DNA from: Sanghuangporus weigelae
Lineage: Eukaryota; Basidiomycota; Agaricomycetes; Hymenochaetales; Hymenochaetaceae
Direction of reading: 5' to 3'
DNA: 64,000 nt
Assembly: GCA_033182465.1 (NCBI GenBank)
Contig: CP137320.1
Span: 2,666,001-2,730,000, forward strand
The notes under the pieces were generated by a model that saw nothing but the letters and a program-made list of their open reading frames with translations, was not told where the DNA came from and searched no databases. Both the position numbers and the translations under genes were made by a program. Numbering within the stretch: the first letter of the stretch is position 1; each line of letters opens with the position of its first letter. Positions 22,500 through 34,146 of the stretch are shown piece by piece.

Positions 22500-24491
22500 A
22501 GCTACTATCCATTGCTGGTCGCAGGGGTGACGGCGTTAGCGTGGTGAAATATTTATAGCGAATCAATCGCTGTCTTTGTTTATTTGTTTATTGTCTTTGG
22601 TTTGGTTACTTGGGAAACGTAAGTGGTACGTCTTTAGATACCATGGCTTTTTTTCTGGGATCAATTTTGGGCCTGTTCCAAGCAAATTATCTAGACGTCT
22701 TTGATTCTTCTTGGCCATTACACTTGCGTCGAACGTTATGAAACTAGTCCAAGGGCCGGGTTTACTATGCTAACCAGTCCACTCGTTATTTGATGATAAA
22801 GCCGAGATCTCGTGGCGACTTATTTCGGCCAGAACTTGCGCAAAATTCTTAATGTCTGATATCAGTAAATCAAATTTACGCTTCCCTTCTGGAGAAACAC
22901 CCGAGCGCATTCTGCTGATTCCTGTCGAAGAGCTTTACTCGTGGAATGCGTGGAAAGGTATGAATCTCCTCGTGTAACCGACAACCTTTCTCCAACGTCA
23001 TGGTACGTTCTCCTTGCCCTGGTCTCAACGCCCTAGCCGAAAAAGGGAAACTGTGTGTTTTTATGTAAACTCAAGACATTCATCCGTATAGTCTAAACCA
23101 TTACGCGACGTAGATCCAGGGATGGCAAGAATGTAAAAAGCTATACGAACTCTACTAGGGAATGCAGTCACGAATGAGTACAATATCGATTGGGCATTGG
23201 CAGCTGCCCTAGCCTCGCTCGGAATCGTTCGATGCGGTGACCCGTCAAGAGGGAGATCAATCTGCATGACCTAGCCCTTCACAATGCAATAGAGCACAAC
23301 CCCTCTCTCTCTTTCATCGCCGTGCGAAGGATGGAGAAAAGTATGCACCAACGAAGCCAAGTCTTGCGCTCATTTAGGAACTTTGTACGATCAATGGCAA
23401 GGACAAGGACAACCCTTACAATTTTCCTTTTGAAGAAGACTTCATCAGTCATCGGCAGAACCTAAAGGAACGCAACGGCAAGCGCCTTTCCCTAGTACAG
23501 GAAAGTGACTGAACCACAAAGATGGCAGGAAGGCAAGACGGGCGTCAGAAAGGATTTCCTCCGCGCTTGGGGCCATGAAGAGAAACTTTCAAAAGAGTTC
23601 AGGTGGGGGGAAACCACATCACAAACTGACTTTCAGGGACCTTCAAGGGCAGCAGGAAATAAAAAGCTGGAGGAAATAGTCACCGATGGCGAGCAAAAGT
23701 AGGGAAAAATCTTTTGGTAACGGTCTTTGACGAATTACACGAGAAGATGAATACTTCCGATGCTTGCTATTGAGACTGTAACCACGTTCTACTAATGTGC
23801 ATACTATGCAGCTTGAATAGATTTCAGATGTGCTGTTCGTCGAAAATCTGGTCTGAGTGAATATATAATCAGTGTGAGAAATAGATTCCTTTTGCAGAAT
23901 GCACCGCACCTCAAGTTTAGCATTAGCGGGATTCGGAACTTACAATTGTCCCTCTCCTCTTGCAGTGCTTACTCTTATGTCTGAGCCTCACTATTATTAT
24001 TATGCTACCGGCGAATATACAGCCTCTGTACGCTTTGGCGGCGCCTTACTTCAACAATTGTAGGAAACGATCCTTCGCTCGTCAAGATTAGATGAAGGCG
24101 GTACGGTACTTTGCACTTAGGTGATCAACTTGAAGATTGTTATTCGCCGCTCTAACTCGTCTCGCCTCGGAAGGAGATGGAAAGATTTGATGCCGGGTAC
24201 ATGTTTCTGACCGTGAAAATGTGACTCGTTCAGTCCTCGTGTTCTTCACGTACCGGAATACGGGAATGGGAAGGCTCCTGACGTCGTGTATGCCCCACTC
24301 CGTAATTTGACCTTACTACAATAGAAACTTCTTCAAATCTATATCGCCGCAGCGGTGTCTCAAGGCCCTTTAGACTCCGAGACCTGCTATAAGTACTTTG
24401 CGACTCTGGAATGACCTTGGCGTACCTCCTTTCTTCCGCTATTGCCACTGGTGGCGTTCGTTTAACTCTCGTATCTCGTCTCCTGCTTCTC
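22500..24491. other. Intergenic, 2.0 kb
   Basis: 3' flank of the Rap1-like gene and 5' flank of the peroxidase gene. A few short coherent-looking peptides occur on the minus strand near 23.06-23.5 kb, but nothing recognisable and no clean exon structure. No repeat or RNA gene seen. Confidence 0.4.
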
Positions 24492-25292
24492 ATGGCCACA
24501 TTTCAGAATCATAATTCATATGCTCCCGCTGGTCCTGGAGACAGCCGCTCACCTTGCCCTGCTCTTAATGCTCTTGCTAACCATTCCTACATGTGAGTCC
24601 TCTTGCCAGTGTTCTTGTTTGAAGACGTTCTGACAGCTTCTTGCTCCAGTCCTCACTCAGGCCGCTGTATCCCCTTCTTTCAACTCATACGCGCCTTGCG
24701 AACAGTTTATAATTGCTCATACCTCTTCGCTTTCGTCTTGTCCGTTGTTGGTTTCCTCTGGTGTGGCCACCGCACGGGTTCAGGGCTTTCTACGCGCCTC
24801 GCTCTTGATCTCCACGACCTGGCTCGCCACGGACGTATAGAACATGATGGGTCATTGGGTCACGCGGATGCAGCGCCCGGTCAAAAATATGCTCCAGTCG
24901 TACCTGACCCTGAGAGGCTCGCGTCATTACTTGATGCCCAGGGGCCACGCGTAAAAGGTCCTGCAGGGGTCGACGCGCTATCTTTACTCGACCTCGCTCG
25001 TGTACGTCACCTCCGTAACACTGAGCTCGCTCGTCCCCTCGACCCTTTACATGCCTTTATCACGCGTGGCGAAGTCGCCCTTATCCTTCTCGCGCTGGGA
25101 GTAGCCAGCAACAGAGAACTGGAGGATCTAGTCGTGCCTCGCGAGAGGCTCGAACAATGGTTCACCGAGGAGCGCCTTCCCGATGACTGGGAGGGTCCAA
25201 GTACTCAAATTGGTCTTCGGAACACAGCGAAAGTGGGAAATATCGTACAGAGCGAGGTAGCCCGGTTCGCGCGGTACAACCAGGCTGGATAA
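24492..25292 (+). CDS. Heme-thiolate peroxidase (chloroperoxidase / peroxygenase family)
   Basis: Two exons, 24492-24592 and 24650-25292, 247 aa. The proximal heme ligand Cys lies in SPCPALNALANHSY, the signature of the family, and the acid-base region appears as RIEHDGSLGH. A later Glu-containing helix (FITRGEVALILLALG) also fits. These enzymes use hydrogen peroxide for halogenation or for oxygen insertion into organic substrates. No signal peptide precedes the PCP motif, unlike secreted unspecific peroxygenases, so the product may be intracellular; the hydrophobic stretch SYLFAFVLSVVGFLWCG lies within the domain. Family assignment is strong, substrate unknown. Confidence 0.9.
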
Positions 25293-26588
25293 GGGCCCAC
25301 AAAACTTCTCGTTCTGACTCTGCTAACAGTCTTGGAGTCAAATCGGTGATGACCTGCGGACTTAATGATTCTGCAACATTCGCCCCTTGCTTCGCCGTCC
25401 TATGGTCACGATTGACTACAGCTTTCGGATTCTTGTTCATTCCGGTATTGCATCTACTTTGTCACAAAGTACCCATTCTCAAGATTTCTTGTCTACGTAT
25501 AGACCGATTGTCCCTTCTCGATTCCTTAATTAGCTCTCTTGAATACCGGACGCGAATCGTTCTCTTTTATCCACTAGAATTACTGATTTTTGTTTCGGAG
25601 CTCCGATTTCGAACTTACTTTTTTTCTTTTTCTATCTAATGGCGTTTCTCACTTGTACTCACCGATGTCCCGACTGTTTTACATCCCCGTGTATCGTAAA
25701 TTTTCTGAAAAGTATGCATCCAATATTAATATTATTTTGTGTATCCCCCTATCTTGTTCACGCGTCCCTTTAGAAATGAGGCAATGTCGTTGGGAAGATA
25801 GCCAAAGTTTGGTAAGTTTCGTACACGAAGTATATTTCCCCGGATTGCGGATATCATCCCCATCATACAGTGAGCAGCGTACAGTGATATGAAATTTTTG
25901 TGTTCGTTTACTCCGCAAAAATTGTCAAAGTCGTATCTGAAACTGTCGCCCAATTTGATAATATCGTAAGTACAATGCTAATCTGAGATGGAAGATCGAC
26001 CTGAGACACGATAACACCGTCATAAAACCCGGTCGATCCACTTTTCTCTTCCGCGAACCACAGGGCTAGGACCACCGAATAAATAGTGGCGTTTGAGTTG
26101 CTTCGGAACAGAAGTGAAATTAGTATAGTGGCGTTTGTCTGCTTGTCCGGGTCTCGGACTCTGCATGTCTCGGAGGTTCGTACTTTAGAATCGCCAGACT
26201 GCAGGTAATATTGTAAGTATCAAATCTCATTCGGACTTGTAATTGTTAAACTAATCAAATTCTGAATGAGGTAAGACAAATGATTCAAAACGGAAATCCT
26301 CATTTCTTCACCGGAGCGTGCCTATGTGCCGACGATTTTGACGTCCTGAACTTCGTTTCGCCGAATCTGATGCTGCGCGAAATCATGCGAGTAGGAAAAG
26401 TCAATTCTGTCCGTTATTTTCAGACTCTTCGATCTTGTAATCAGCATTTCTAATGAGTTCCGATCTGAATGAGCAAAGCTCATACTCGTTTACTAAAATC
26501 GACTCACTTCTCAGCGCTTGTCATGTTTGTTCCCACTGCAGAAGCTCAAATGCTCCTTTGTCTGAGCATCCCTCCCACAAGAAAAGTC
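25293..26588. other. Intergenic, 1.3 kb
   Basis: Between the 3' ends of the peroxidase gene and the convergent RWDD2-like gene. AT-richer than its surroundings; only short unrecognised frames. Nothing I can name. Confidence 0.4.
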
Positions 26589-27068
26589 TTATCCTGGACC
26601 GCTTTTATTATAGCCCATGGACTTCCGCCACCAACTTTCCAAGCCTACACGTTTCATGTAAGCTCCCACTTCGCTCATTTTCTCGACCATCATTACACCA
26701 GCAGACTCAGTCGTCGCGTGCCTGTCCGCCGTCATGCGGAGATCGGTGTCATTCAACCCAGAAGTGAAGTTTGTGACCGTACAGGATGCCCAACGTAATG
26801 ACTTCGTTTTTTTAACAAACAATCAGAACATTGAGATACATGCTTCTAAATTCAGGCCTTTACTCACCTTGATCTGCTTCATGTAGCTTCCTACCTGGTC
26901 TTCTCTACCCTCGACGGCAAGAACACCAGGATACCCAACCTTACAGATACCACATAAATCAAGCTCTCGAGCCGCGTCCCGTATAAATTTCTTCTTTTTT
27001 GTGGACAAGATGTGATGGAAAGTAAGGAGGGCGCGTGCGTTTGAGTTTACAATATTCATTCCTTTCAT
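26589..27068 (-). CDS. Small RWDD2-like (DUF1115) protein
   Basis: Two exons: 27068 to about 26869, with the donor at AAG|GTGAGT, and from about 26796 to 26589, resuming at SLRWASC. The protein of roughly 138 aa shows features of the C-terminal domain of RWDD2 proteins: LLTFHHILSTKKKKFI, LCGICKVGYPGVLAVEG followed by EDQV, and a final helix with WWRKSMGY. The N-terminal RWD domain usual in the family is absent; upstream sequence looks like promoter. Function of this domain is not well known. Divergent from the second Rap1-like gene, with about 230 bp between starts. Confidence 0.7.
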
Positions 27069-27302
27069 GAAGTCTGATAGGGCTGAGATTGTGCGCAGAG
27101 GTCACGTGATTGTTGCATAAATTGAATCTCCGCTTCATTTATAAACGAGACTAACCGTGCCTCTTCCTTGAGTCCTTTCCTTTCATTCGCCATCTACAAC
27201 TTTTTGTCCCGGATTATTCGAATATTCCCCCTTTTCATGCTATGGTTTTAACATAATACTCCAATTCTGTAGTATACTTCAGTTTCTTACATCGAAATCA
27301 GC

Positions 27303-29122
27303 ATGCAATCATCCATTTCAACTCGACAATTCTGTGCAGACGACCGCGTTGACTTCTTCTTAAATGCAGAAGGTTGCGCCATAAAGTTCAGAGTACAGTG
27401 CGACCTCAGTGACTCGTTGAAAATGCGCTTGGAAGATGGGATTACTGTGGGCCAATACTCTTTTAGTTCTTACTGATTGTGAAAATTCAGTGCTCCACAT
27501 CTTTAGATGCACGGAGGGATCGTGATTGGCAAGATTCCGATTCATGGCTTGGTCATCGTGGACCCGAAGTCTCGCACTGGTCGGGACCTTGTACACGACT
27601 GGGCGTGGAAGGAACGACCTGGACGACAAATCGTGCCGTACTCATTCATTTTGCAATGCATCAACGAAAAACGACTGCTCCCGATTGATGAGCATGCGTT
27701 GCATCCTGAACAACAACATACACTCAGTGCGAACGCGTATGTTCTTTTTGATGTCACTTGTGAAAAGGCATGCTGAGATGTTGCTGGTCTATGCGCATAT
27801 AGCCAGTATGCCTTGCCTCGAAACGTGAAAGACAAGCTGGCATTATTTCTTGCTACGATCCTGCCGCATTCAACTGGTAAAAGGTCATCTAATAATGCTT
27901 ACAAGAAGCTCGCGAAGAATGTAAGCGTATATGCGCCTGATTGCTCACTTTCGCTCAGGTTTCGTTGGCTTTCGTAGAAGGAACGTTATCCTTGGGTTGG
28001 CGACTACGACTGGAAAATGCTCAGGAACCACTACTGCAGAAACAAGAAGTACTATGATAAGCTCATACCTGTGATCGTCAAGAAACGCGCTGGCAGAAAG
28101 ATACTTAACTCAGTAGCTCCATCAATCGTTACCAGCCGGAAACAATTCTTGATTGCGAAGAAGGCAGACAACAGTGCAAAACTTTCAATTATAGAGGTCG
28201 TCCTACCCCGTAACGAAGCCACAACAAAAGGTCGTGCAAACAAGAAAGTCAAATTTGATAAGCCTTTTCTTATTGAGAGCAAGCGGAAATTTGGGAATGA
28301 TATCACGAACGAGAAGATGATGAAGAAACTGCGTACAATCGACGACATGTTGAAGGCACCTTTACCACCAATTGTGGCTGAAAGAAAGATTACAAGGCGT
28401 TCAGCAAAGCAGGCGACGTCCCCCGTACTGCCTGGTGAGTACCTCTAAATGCTTAAGTTCTGTTATTTGACTGTGTCGTTCAGCTGGAAACATTTCGGAC
28501 ATCGAAATTGGCCGACCCGCATCGCAAGATGCTCATGCCGGCATTTGGATCGATGATGGTTTCAAGGAAGACAGGTAACGTTTCTTCAGCTCGATCAGGA
28601 CCTGCTCACTGATATAACATGCCTCTTGTTTACCGAAGGTTGCGTAGAGAGAAGAATACTCTGGGACCTTCTGGACCTCGTCTTCAGGATTGCTTTTCAG
28701 AATCTCTGGTTTACTATAACATGGGACTCGACGATCTACGCCTAGCTGCTTCATTGGACTTGATGGATAATAGCAGCGACTCGGAAGTAATTGACGAGGC
28801 TAGCGTCCTGGAACTACTTGAGCTACCTATTGAGGCTAATACTGCTCGCGGGACTGATCCTAAGCTCAGGCTAAAGACAGCGGAGCCTTCTGATAACCAG
28901 GCAGCTTGCTCACACCTGGAAAACGACGAAGCCTCCAGATCTGCTGCCATTCTGGAACTCGCAGCAAGTACCCGCTTCACTGCGGAAGAGATCAAGCAGA
29001 AACTACATGGCTTCTCGGGAAATGTGGACAAAACACGCGACTTCTTTCTGCGCTGCCGGCAGCTTGTGGATGACTTGTTCATAAGTAGTTCCATTACTGA
29101 ACGAGGCGGTGCGTTGAAATAA
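27303..29122 (+). CDS. Rap1-like telomere protein 2 (BRCT + Rap1-type Myb + RCT-like end)
   Basis: Six exons: 27303-27446, 27507-27736, 27803-27920, 27978-28434, 28484-28574 and 28639-29122, giving 507 aa in consistent phase. The BRCT-like domain is at about 11-110 (VDFFLNAEGCAIKF, HGGIVIGK, VPYSFILQCINEKRLLP). The Myb domain at about 130-190 (KLALFLATILP, SSNNAYKKLAK, YPWVGDYDWKMLRNHY) aligns with that of the gene at 20 kb, including the spacing before YPW. The C-terminus at about 445-490 (TAEEIKQKLHGFSGNVDKT, then RDFFLR) resembles the helical RCT domain that Rap1 proteins use for protein contacts. The middle is basic. Probably a diverged paralogue, or the true Rap1 with the other as paralogue. 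Confidence 0.78.
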
Positions 29123-29847
29123 GCTCGGAGCTGGAGGACACGCGAAATTAATTTTTAGGACGGACACGAGGATAAGGAAGTGGATAAAATATAAAGAAGG
29201 GGCAGTGATGGAAGGTTGGAATGGAGAAAGATAGGAAATACGGCTTGTGCAAGTTGCGGACAAATGCTTATGTAGACACTGATATGAAGAGTGAATCAGA
29301 AAAGAGAGGCCATAGTAAGCAAGGAAGCCGGCCTGACTAGAAGCGGATCCGGTCAGGTGCGTGTGATCGGCCGTGTCTCCGTCTCACCTAGCCACCGTCA
29401 CTTGCCCCTAGGCCTCAACAACGCAGCCAACGTCCACGACCACTGCCCACGACGACGACGCCTTCGCTAAGCATGTCCGCCACGCCCATCACGTACTGAA
29501 TCTCGTCATCCATATATATTTCGTAAGTCGCATACGTATACTCGGTTTGTATGCAAAGTGCCTCGCGGCTCACGCGTTTTGCAGGTCGTGTTCCCAAACT
29601 TTGCCGATTCTGGTTGCTATCAATCGCGTTCTTCACGGGTATTGGGCCCATTTATTTATCTCCATCCTATCGCCCTTCTATAAAAAATTTATCCTCTCGC
29701 TCGAGTACTGGAAGTTTGTTTTTCGTCCTGATATCCAACGCAATCGCTGGTGGATCGTCTTAGATAGAATTTTGCCTGCCACCCGGGCTTCCTTTCCTTT
29801 CCTGTATTTAACCGGGCGTGGCTTAAGCCCTCGAGGCATCCAGGGAA
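29123..29847. other. Intergenic, 0.7 kb
   Basis: 3' flank of the second Rap1-like gene and presumed promoter of the next. No repeat or RNA gene recognised. Confidence 0.4.
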
Positions 29848-31950
29848 ATGTCGGCTCGCGGAGACAATTGCCCCGTTCAGGTCTTACGTCCAGAAGCGCG
29901 GCCCAAGGAGCTCCAGGTGGTTGACTTTGGCCTTGACGCGGCCACAGCGCCGCCGGCCACTCTTGCTATTTCTCGTCCCATACGGTGTTACTCTCTCCCT
30001 CCCTCTCCACCGTACACCAACCCTCATCTCAGGTGTGCGATCCCACTCCCGCTTCTGGACGAGATCGCTTCTTTCAAGAGTCATCAGACTGGCCTGATGG
30101 ACTCCGAGAAGAGTGGGGAACGACGTGTGTTGTCGATGGGCATGCATGGTCCAGCAAACTTGCTTTCCCCTCCGTATTCTACTCGTAAGCGGTCTCTTTT
30201 GCTGCTAACTGTGGATGAGAAAGAGGAGGAGGAACCTACACGTCCTTTGTCCACGGCAGTGTCGTCCAAACAGGCCGCTCCCGTCCGAGGTAGATGGGGG
30301 GAATCTGACGATGGTGCCAATGACTCAGAGCCACCTATCACGAAATTGAAGGATCTGGACCTTGGAGAAGAGTCTGATGATTGGGATGAGCCACTGTTCC
30401 TGAACGCACCTTCTGCGTTTAAGGCGTCGGACAGTCTGTCTCTTAATTTATTTGGCGCCGTATACTCTAGCGATGACGAGGAACCCTCCTTTCAGTCGCT
30501 CGTACCACCATCGTCTCCGACTATACGTTCATCGTCATTGCCGGATTTCGAGCATGAGGGGTTTGGGGAAAGTGATCTTCCGGAGAAGAGTAAGCCTCTT
30601 TTCGACCCTTCTGATTTCGATGTCTTCGAGAACGGATGGGATACTGTCACCACTGACTCAACTCAGTCGTCCCTTTTCTCGCATGAGTCTTCGCAAAACT
30701 CTACTTCATGTCCTGACCGTGACGAGTCGACGGAATTTCATGTCCACACGGAGCCTTCATTGTTTCCTGTACCCTCTTCGCCTTCGAGGCGAGATGTCAT
30801 AGATCTTCCGGTTGATGACAACTCGGAGCCTTTGCTGTCGGAGTCGTTAACACGGTCTCGGGCGCCTATCATCGAAGGCAATGAATTTACGAGTGAATTA
30901 GATCAATTGTTTGGTCATTCACGCCCTTCTCGGAACGCCTTCCATTGTTCACACAATCACCAACCACTTGATGTTCCGTCTGAAGTAATTCAGACTCCTT
31001 TTAACATTCCACTTTTGCTTCCATCTTACGTATCACGCACGCCGCCGCTTGCGAACAGCCTTCTTTTCGCTGCACTCCAACCACAAGAAATTCCGCTACC
31101 GGAATCTCCTTTAAGTCCGGTTCTTAATTTCCAGGGAGAGTATGTTGTGCCGCCAATCATGCTCGAGGAGAGTCGAATTCGTAGATTGCACCGGGAAATG
31201 GCCAAGGTGGAAGCGGACGCTAGGACCAGAGAATCCCTTTTGACGGAGTATATTGCAAGGTTGAATTCGCTTGCACCTCCATCGCCGACAGTGCCGGTTG
31301 CAGTCTACTACCCTGAAGCGCAGAACGAGATGGAGTCGTGTCTTTCTGAAGCAAATGATGACGGTTCGAAACCAATACAACTCGAGAAGCAACAATCTTC
31401 TTCGGAAACATCTTCATCCTACTTCTCGAATGAAGCTTCTGTGGCACTTGAGTTTCTTCAAGCGCGTCGGAAGGAGGTGCAGAATGCAGTTGCAATGCGT
31501 GCTGCGGAGCGACGTCGTCGGAAATACATCAAAGAACGAATCCGCGAGCTGGAGGCGTTACTCCAGCTTAAGACCAACCAGCTACGCTCGACCTACGTCG
31601 GCGATGGCTGGAGTTTATCAGCACCCACTCGTGGGCGGAAAGGGAGGAACGACGAAGCCATAGTCCTCGCTGCGTCCGGATCCGACCGGCATATTCATAC
31701 GAACGTGATCTGTCTTGAGGGAGATGCGCTCGAACCTCAGAGTACTGCCTTGCAGAGTCGGAAGCAGGATGGGATTATGCAGCTGGTTGCGAAGATGGTA
31801 TTTCGCCGACGCGATACCTCAAGACCTCTTTCGGGCAAGAGCGCGCCGATAGTGCACGAGTACGTGCCCTCCGGATTATCGCGAATGGCTTATGTTGATG
31901 AAGTTGGTGACGAAACTGGCAAAGATGAAGCCAACGACGATTTGAGCTAG
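29848..31950 (+). CDS. Hypothetical disordered protein, up to 700 aa
   Basis: Long uninterrupted frame with no recognised domain. It is rich in Ser, Pro, Asp and Glu with repeated acidic patches (SDDEEPSF, GEESDDWDEP), as in disordered regulatory proteins. Two basic helical stretches could form coiled coils: around residues 445-475 (SRIRRLHREMAKVEAD) and 530-580 (AAERRRRKYIKERIRELEALL). The first Met is uncertain. MDSEKSGERR at 30097 is an alternative start, and the stretch before it could be 5' leader or contain an intron. Clearly codon-constrained over 2 kb, so it is likely a real gene of unknown role. Confidence 0.65.
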   Translation: MSARGDNCPVQVLRPEARPKELQVVDFGLDAATAPPATLAISRPIRCYSLPPSPPYTNPHLRCAIPLPLLDEIASFKSHQTGLMDSEKSGERRVLSMGMHGPANLLSPPYSTRKRSLLLLTVDEKEEEEPTRPLSTAVSSKQAAPVRGRWGESDDGANDSEPPITKLKDLDLGEESDDWDEPLFLNAPSAFKASDSLSLNLFGAVYSSDDEEPSFQSLVPPSSPTIRSSSLPDFEHEGFGESDLPEKSKPLFDPSDFDVFENGWDTVTTDSTQSSLFSHESSQNSTSCPDRDESTEFHVHTEPSLFPVPSSPSRRDVIDLPVDDNSEPLLSESLTRSRAPIIEGNEFTSELDQLFGHSRPSRNAFHCSHNHQPLDVPSEVIQTPFNIPLLLPSYVSRTPPLANSLLFAALQPQEIPLPESPLSPVLNFQGEYVVPPIMLEESRIRRLHREMAKVEADARTRESLLTEYIARLNSLAPPSPTVPVAVYYPEAQNEMESCLSEANDDGSKPIQLEKQQSSSETSSSYFSNEASVALEFLQARRKEVQNAVAMRAAERRRRKYIKERIRELEALLQLKTNQLRSTYVGDGWSLSAPTRGRKGRNDEAIVLAASGSDRHIHTNVICLEGDALEPQSTALQSRKQDGIMQLVAKMVFRRRDTSRPLSGKSAPIVHEYVPSGLSRMAYVDEVGDETGKDEANDDLS

Positions 31951-32447
31951 GACGAGGTTTATGTCCAACGAATTTCATGCAATTTTTACTCTTTTCTCTC
32001 TTTCTTCCAAGCATATTGTCTCATTTCATGCATTGAAGGTCCCCTAACATCGAATCTTTTGCTATTTCTGCTTCTGCTTTTCTCTGCTCATCGTCATTAT
32101 CATGCAATTTTCTGGATCCCATTTCATACATGAAACGGAAGGGTAGATCATGCACCGATGATACCCGCCAAATTTGATCGTTGATCTCGTACGCGCAATC
32201 CATGGAATCTCGCAATGTACTCCTCCTTCACCTTTCCTCCCCTTTAAATCCCGATTCAATTCAAACCGTTTAGCTTTGTACCGTAAAGATATGTTGATCT
32301 GTATTCATACAGCTGTATTTCTATAAGCGATATACAATCCGGCTTTGCAAGGACAAGGGTTACACAGTAAATAGAGAAATAAATAGAGGAAATACATGGA
32401 AATTATGATAGTAGTTGAAACAAAGTGACAAACAAAGCGTAGAATTT
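31951..32447. other. Convergent 3' flanks
   Basis: About 500 bp between two genes that point at each other. AT-rich near 32.3 kb, consistent with untranslated ends. No gene seen. Confidence 0.45.
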
Positions 32448-34146
32448 TCACGAGCCGGAACGCACCATATGATCGAACTCTTCGTCGAGCTCAACGCTCA
32501 GGGGTGGTTGCTCCTCTGGGCGCTCCAGAACGGGAGTATGCATGAGGGCATGGTGTTGTAAGGTTTCCTCTCCTTCGTTAGCATGAGGCTGGAGCTCATT
32601 TTGTCCCACACCACGGTGCTGTAGAGCGTATGCTCGACATGCCTCACGGCTCTCTTCAAGCGCAGGATCTTTATGATCCAAAGCAATGACCACGAGACCC
32701 GGGAAATTGTGCTCTAACAGTCCCTTGAGATCCGGTAGCAGCATCGCATCTGGGGAGTACGTCCCCGAGTTATTATCAATCACGAGTTCCCATTCTACCG
32801 CCTCGTCCAGAGTTTCATCGCTGAAGGATGCCCAGCCACCAACGGGCCTCGGATGGAACTCGCCGCTGTATCGAACGCGTTCCGCGCAATTAGAATGTAG
32901 GGCGTGCTTGGAGGCGAAGTCGACGAAGAAAGCCGCGCCTGTTTCGGAGAATCGGAAGGTGTCGTCTGCGGCTGCGATAATGTACGTGTACACCGCGGGT
33001 TTGACCCTAGTCGTCTCTTTCGCCCCGACAGAGCCGCCTCGCAGTAATGCGAGGAAGTCGTCTTTGGATTCGAGAATACCACTCCCGTTTCGTGTCGAGC
33101 GGGCGTATAGCATTCTGTGTCCTGATCGGATTGATGATCGGACTGCGAGCGATGCGGGTCCTATCCCGAAGATAGTTTGAGCAGCACGATATTTCGTGTT
33201 CCAGTGTTGATACTCATCTCGGAAGAAAAGTGCAACGCCCTTGAGGTGGATCTTCCATGTCGAATAAAGTCGCTCATCGTTGAGATTAGTCAGTCGTCCG
33301 ACTGTGGGTGAGAAGTGCTGTGTATACCGGATTGGACCATCAAATAGGTATATTCGCTTCGGAAGCTCGGATGGAGTTGTGGTCACCTGGCATGGTAATG
33401 TTAATACTTTGAAACATGACAGTGTTTAAATAGGACCGAAGGCAGCCTTTGGGGAAATGAGAATGCGATATTAGCCGCTGAACCACCCCCATCAAAACCC
33501 CTAAACTCTCTGAGCAACGCGGCTAGACTGGCGTCAAAATAGTACCAATGGCGAAGAAGATAGATCGATAGTGAACAGAACTTTGAGCATACCTTTAACC
33601 AAAACGTTCCTCTGACGATCTTTCGAATAGTCGAGACTATTTCGACTTCTTTTGCTCCCGGAGTCACTGAGGTAGTAAAGCTACCGATATAATCGTCATG
33701 GACTGAGCCCTCGTCTTTGTCTAATACTTCAACGTATAGGGTCTAGAGGTGCCACGGTATGAGTAATTAAAGGCGCAATGAGACTAAAAATACTCGTACC
33801 GCATTCTCAGGGACGTTCTTCACATTCCACGTTTCGTTCCAGACAGGAGCCAAAGTGTTCGGCTGCACATTCGACCTAGCATATAACTCAGCTGAGACAG
33901 AAAAGAATACCCAGGAGATGGGGAATTATACACTAAAGTAATACGATTGTCGATTTTCGCCACGAAATATGGGTCTGCCAAGCCCACGATATCCATCTTT
34001 GGCAAACCCGATGCGCCAATAAATTGTATGGAAACGTCCACCAGCTTTTGCTCTAGCATTTGTTCTTCCGCAAATGCTCGGACACGGTCCGCGGCCTGCT
34101 TTGCGTCGTGCCGTGCTCGTGCAACGGCACCCAAGATACGCGACAT
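32448..34146 (-). CDS. C2-domain protein
   Basis: Multi-exon minus-strand gene. N-terminus MSRILGAVARARHDAKQA is helical. The C2 domain follows: SIQFIGASGLPKMDIVGLAD, then DPYFVAKIDN, then NTLAPVWNETWNVKNVP, then VEVLDKDEGSVHDDYIGS. The Asp residues usual for calcium and lipid binding are in place. A downstream exon of 312 codons begins TTTPSELPKRIYLFDGP and looks like a fungal domain of unknown function found after C2 in basidiomycete proteins. Probable membrane-associated signalling or trafficking protein. The start could be 36 bases further upstream (MPGARNPIVPT). Divergent from RAD7. The first two introns have uncertain edges. Confidence 0.8.

Noticed and set aside
23061-23702. Possible small exons between the Rap1-like gene and the peroxidase
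   Set aside because: Some peptides look protein-like, but I could not chain them with splice sites or match a family.
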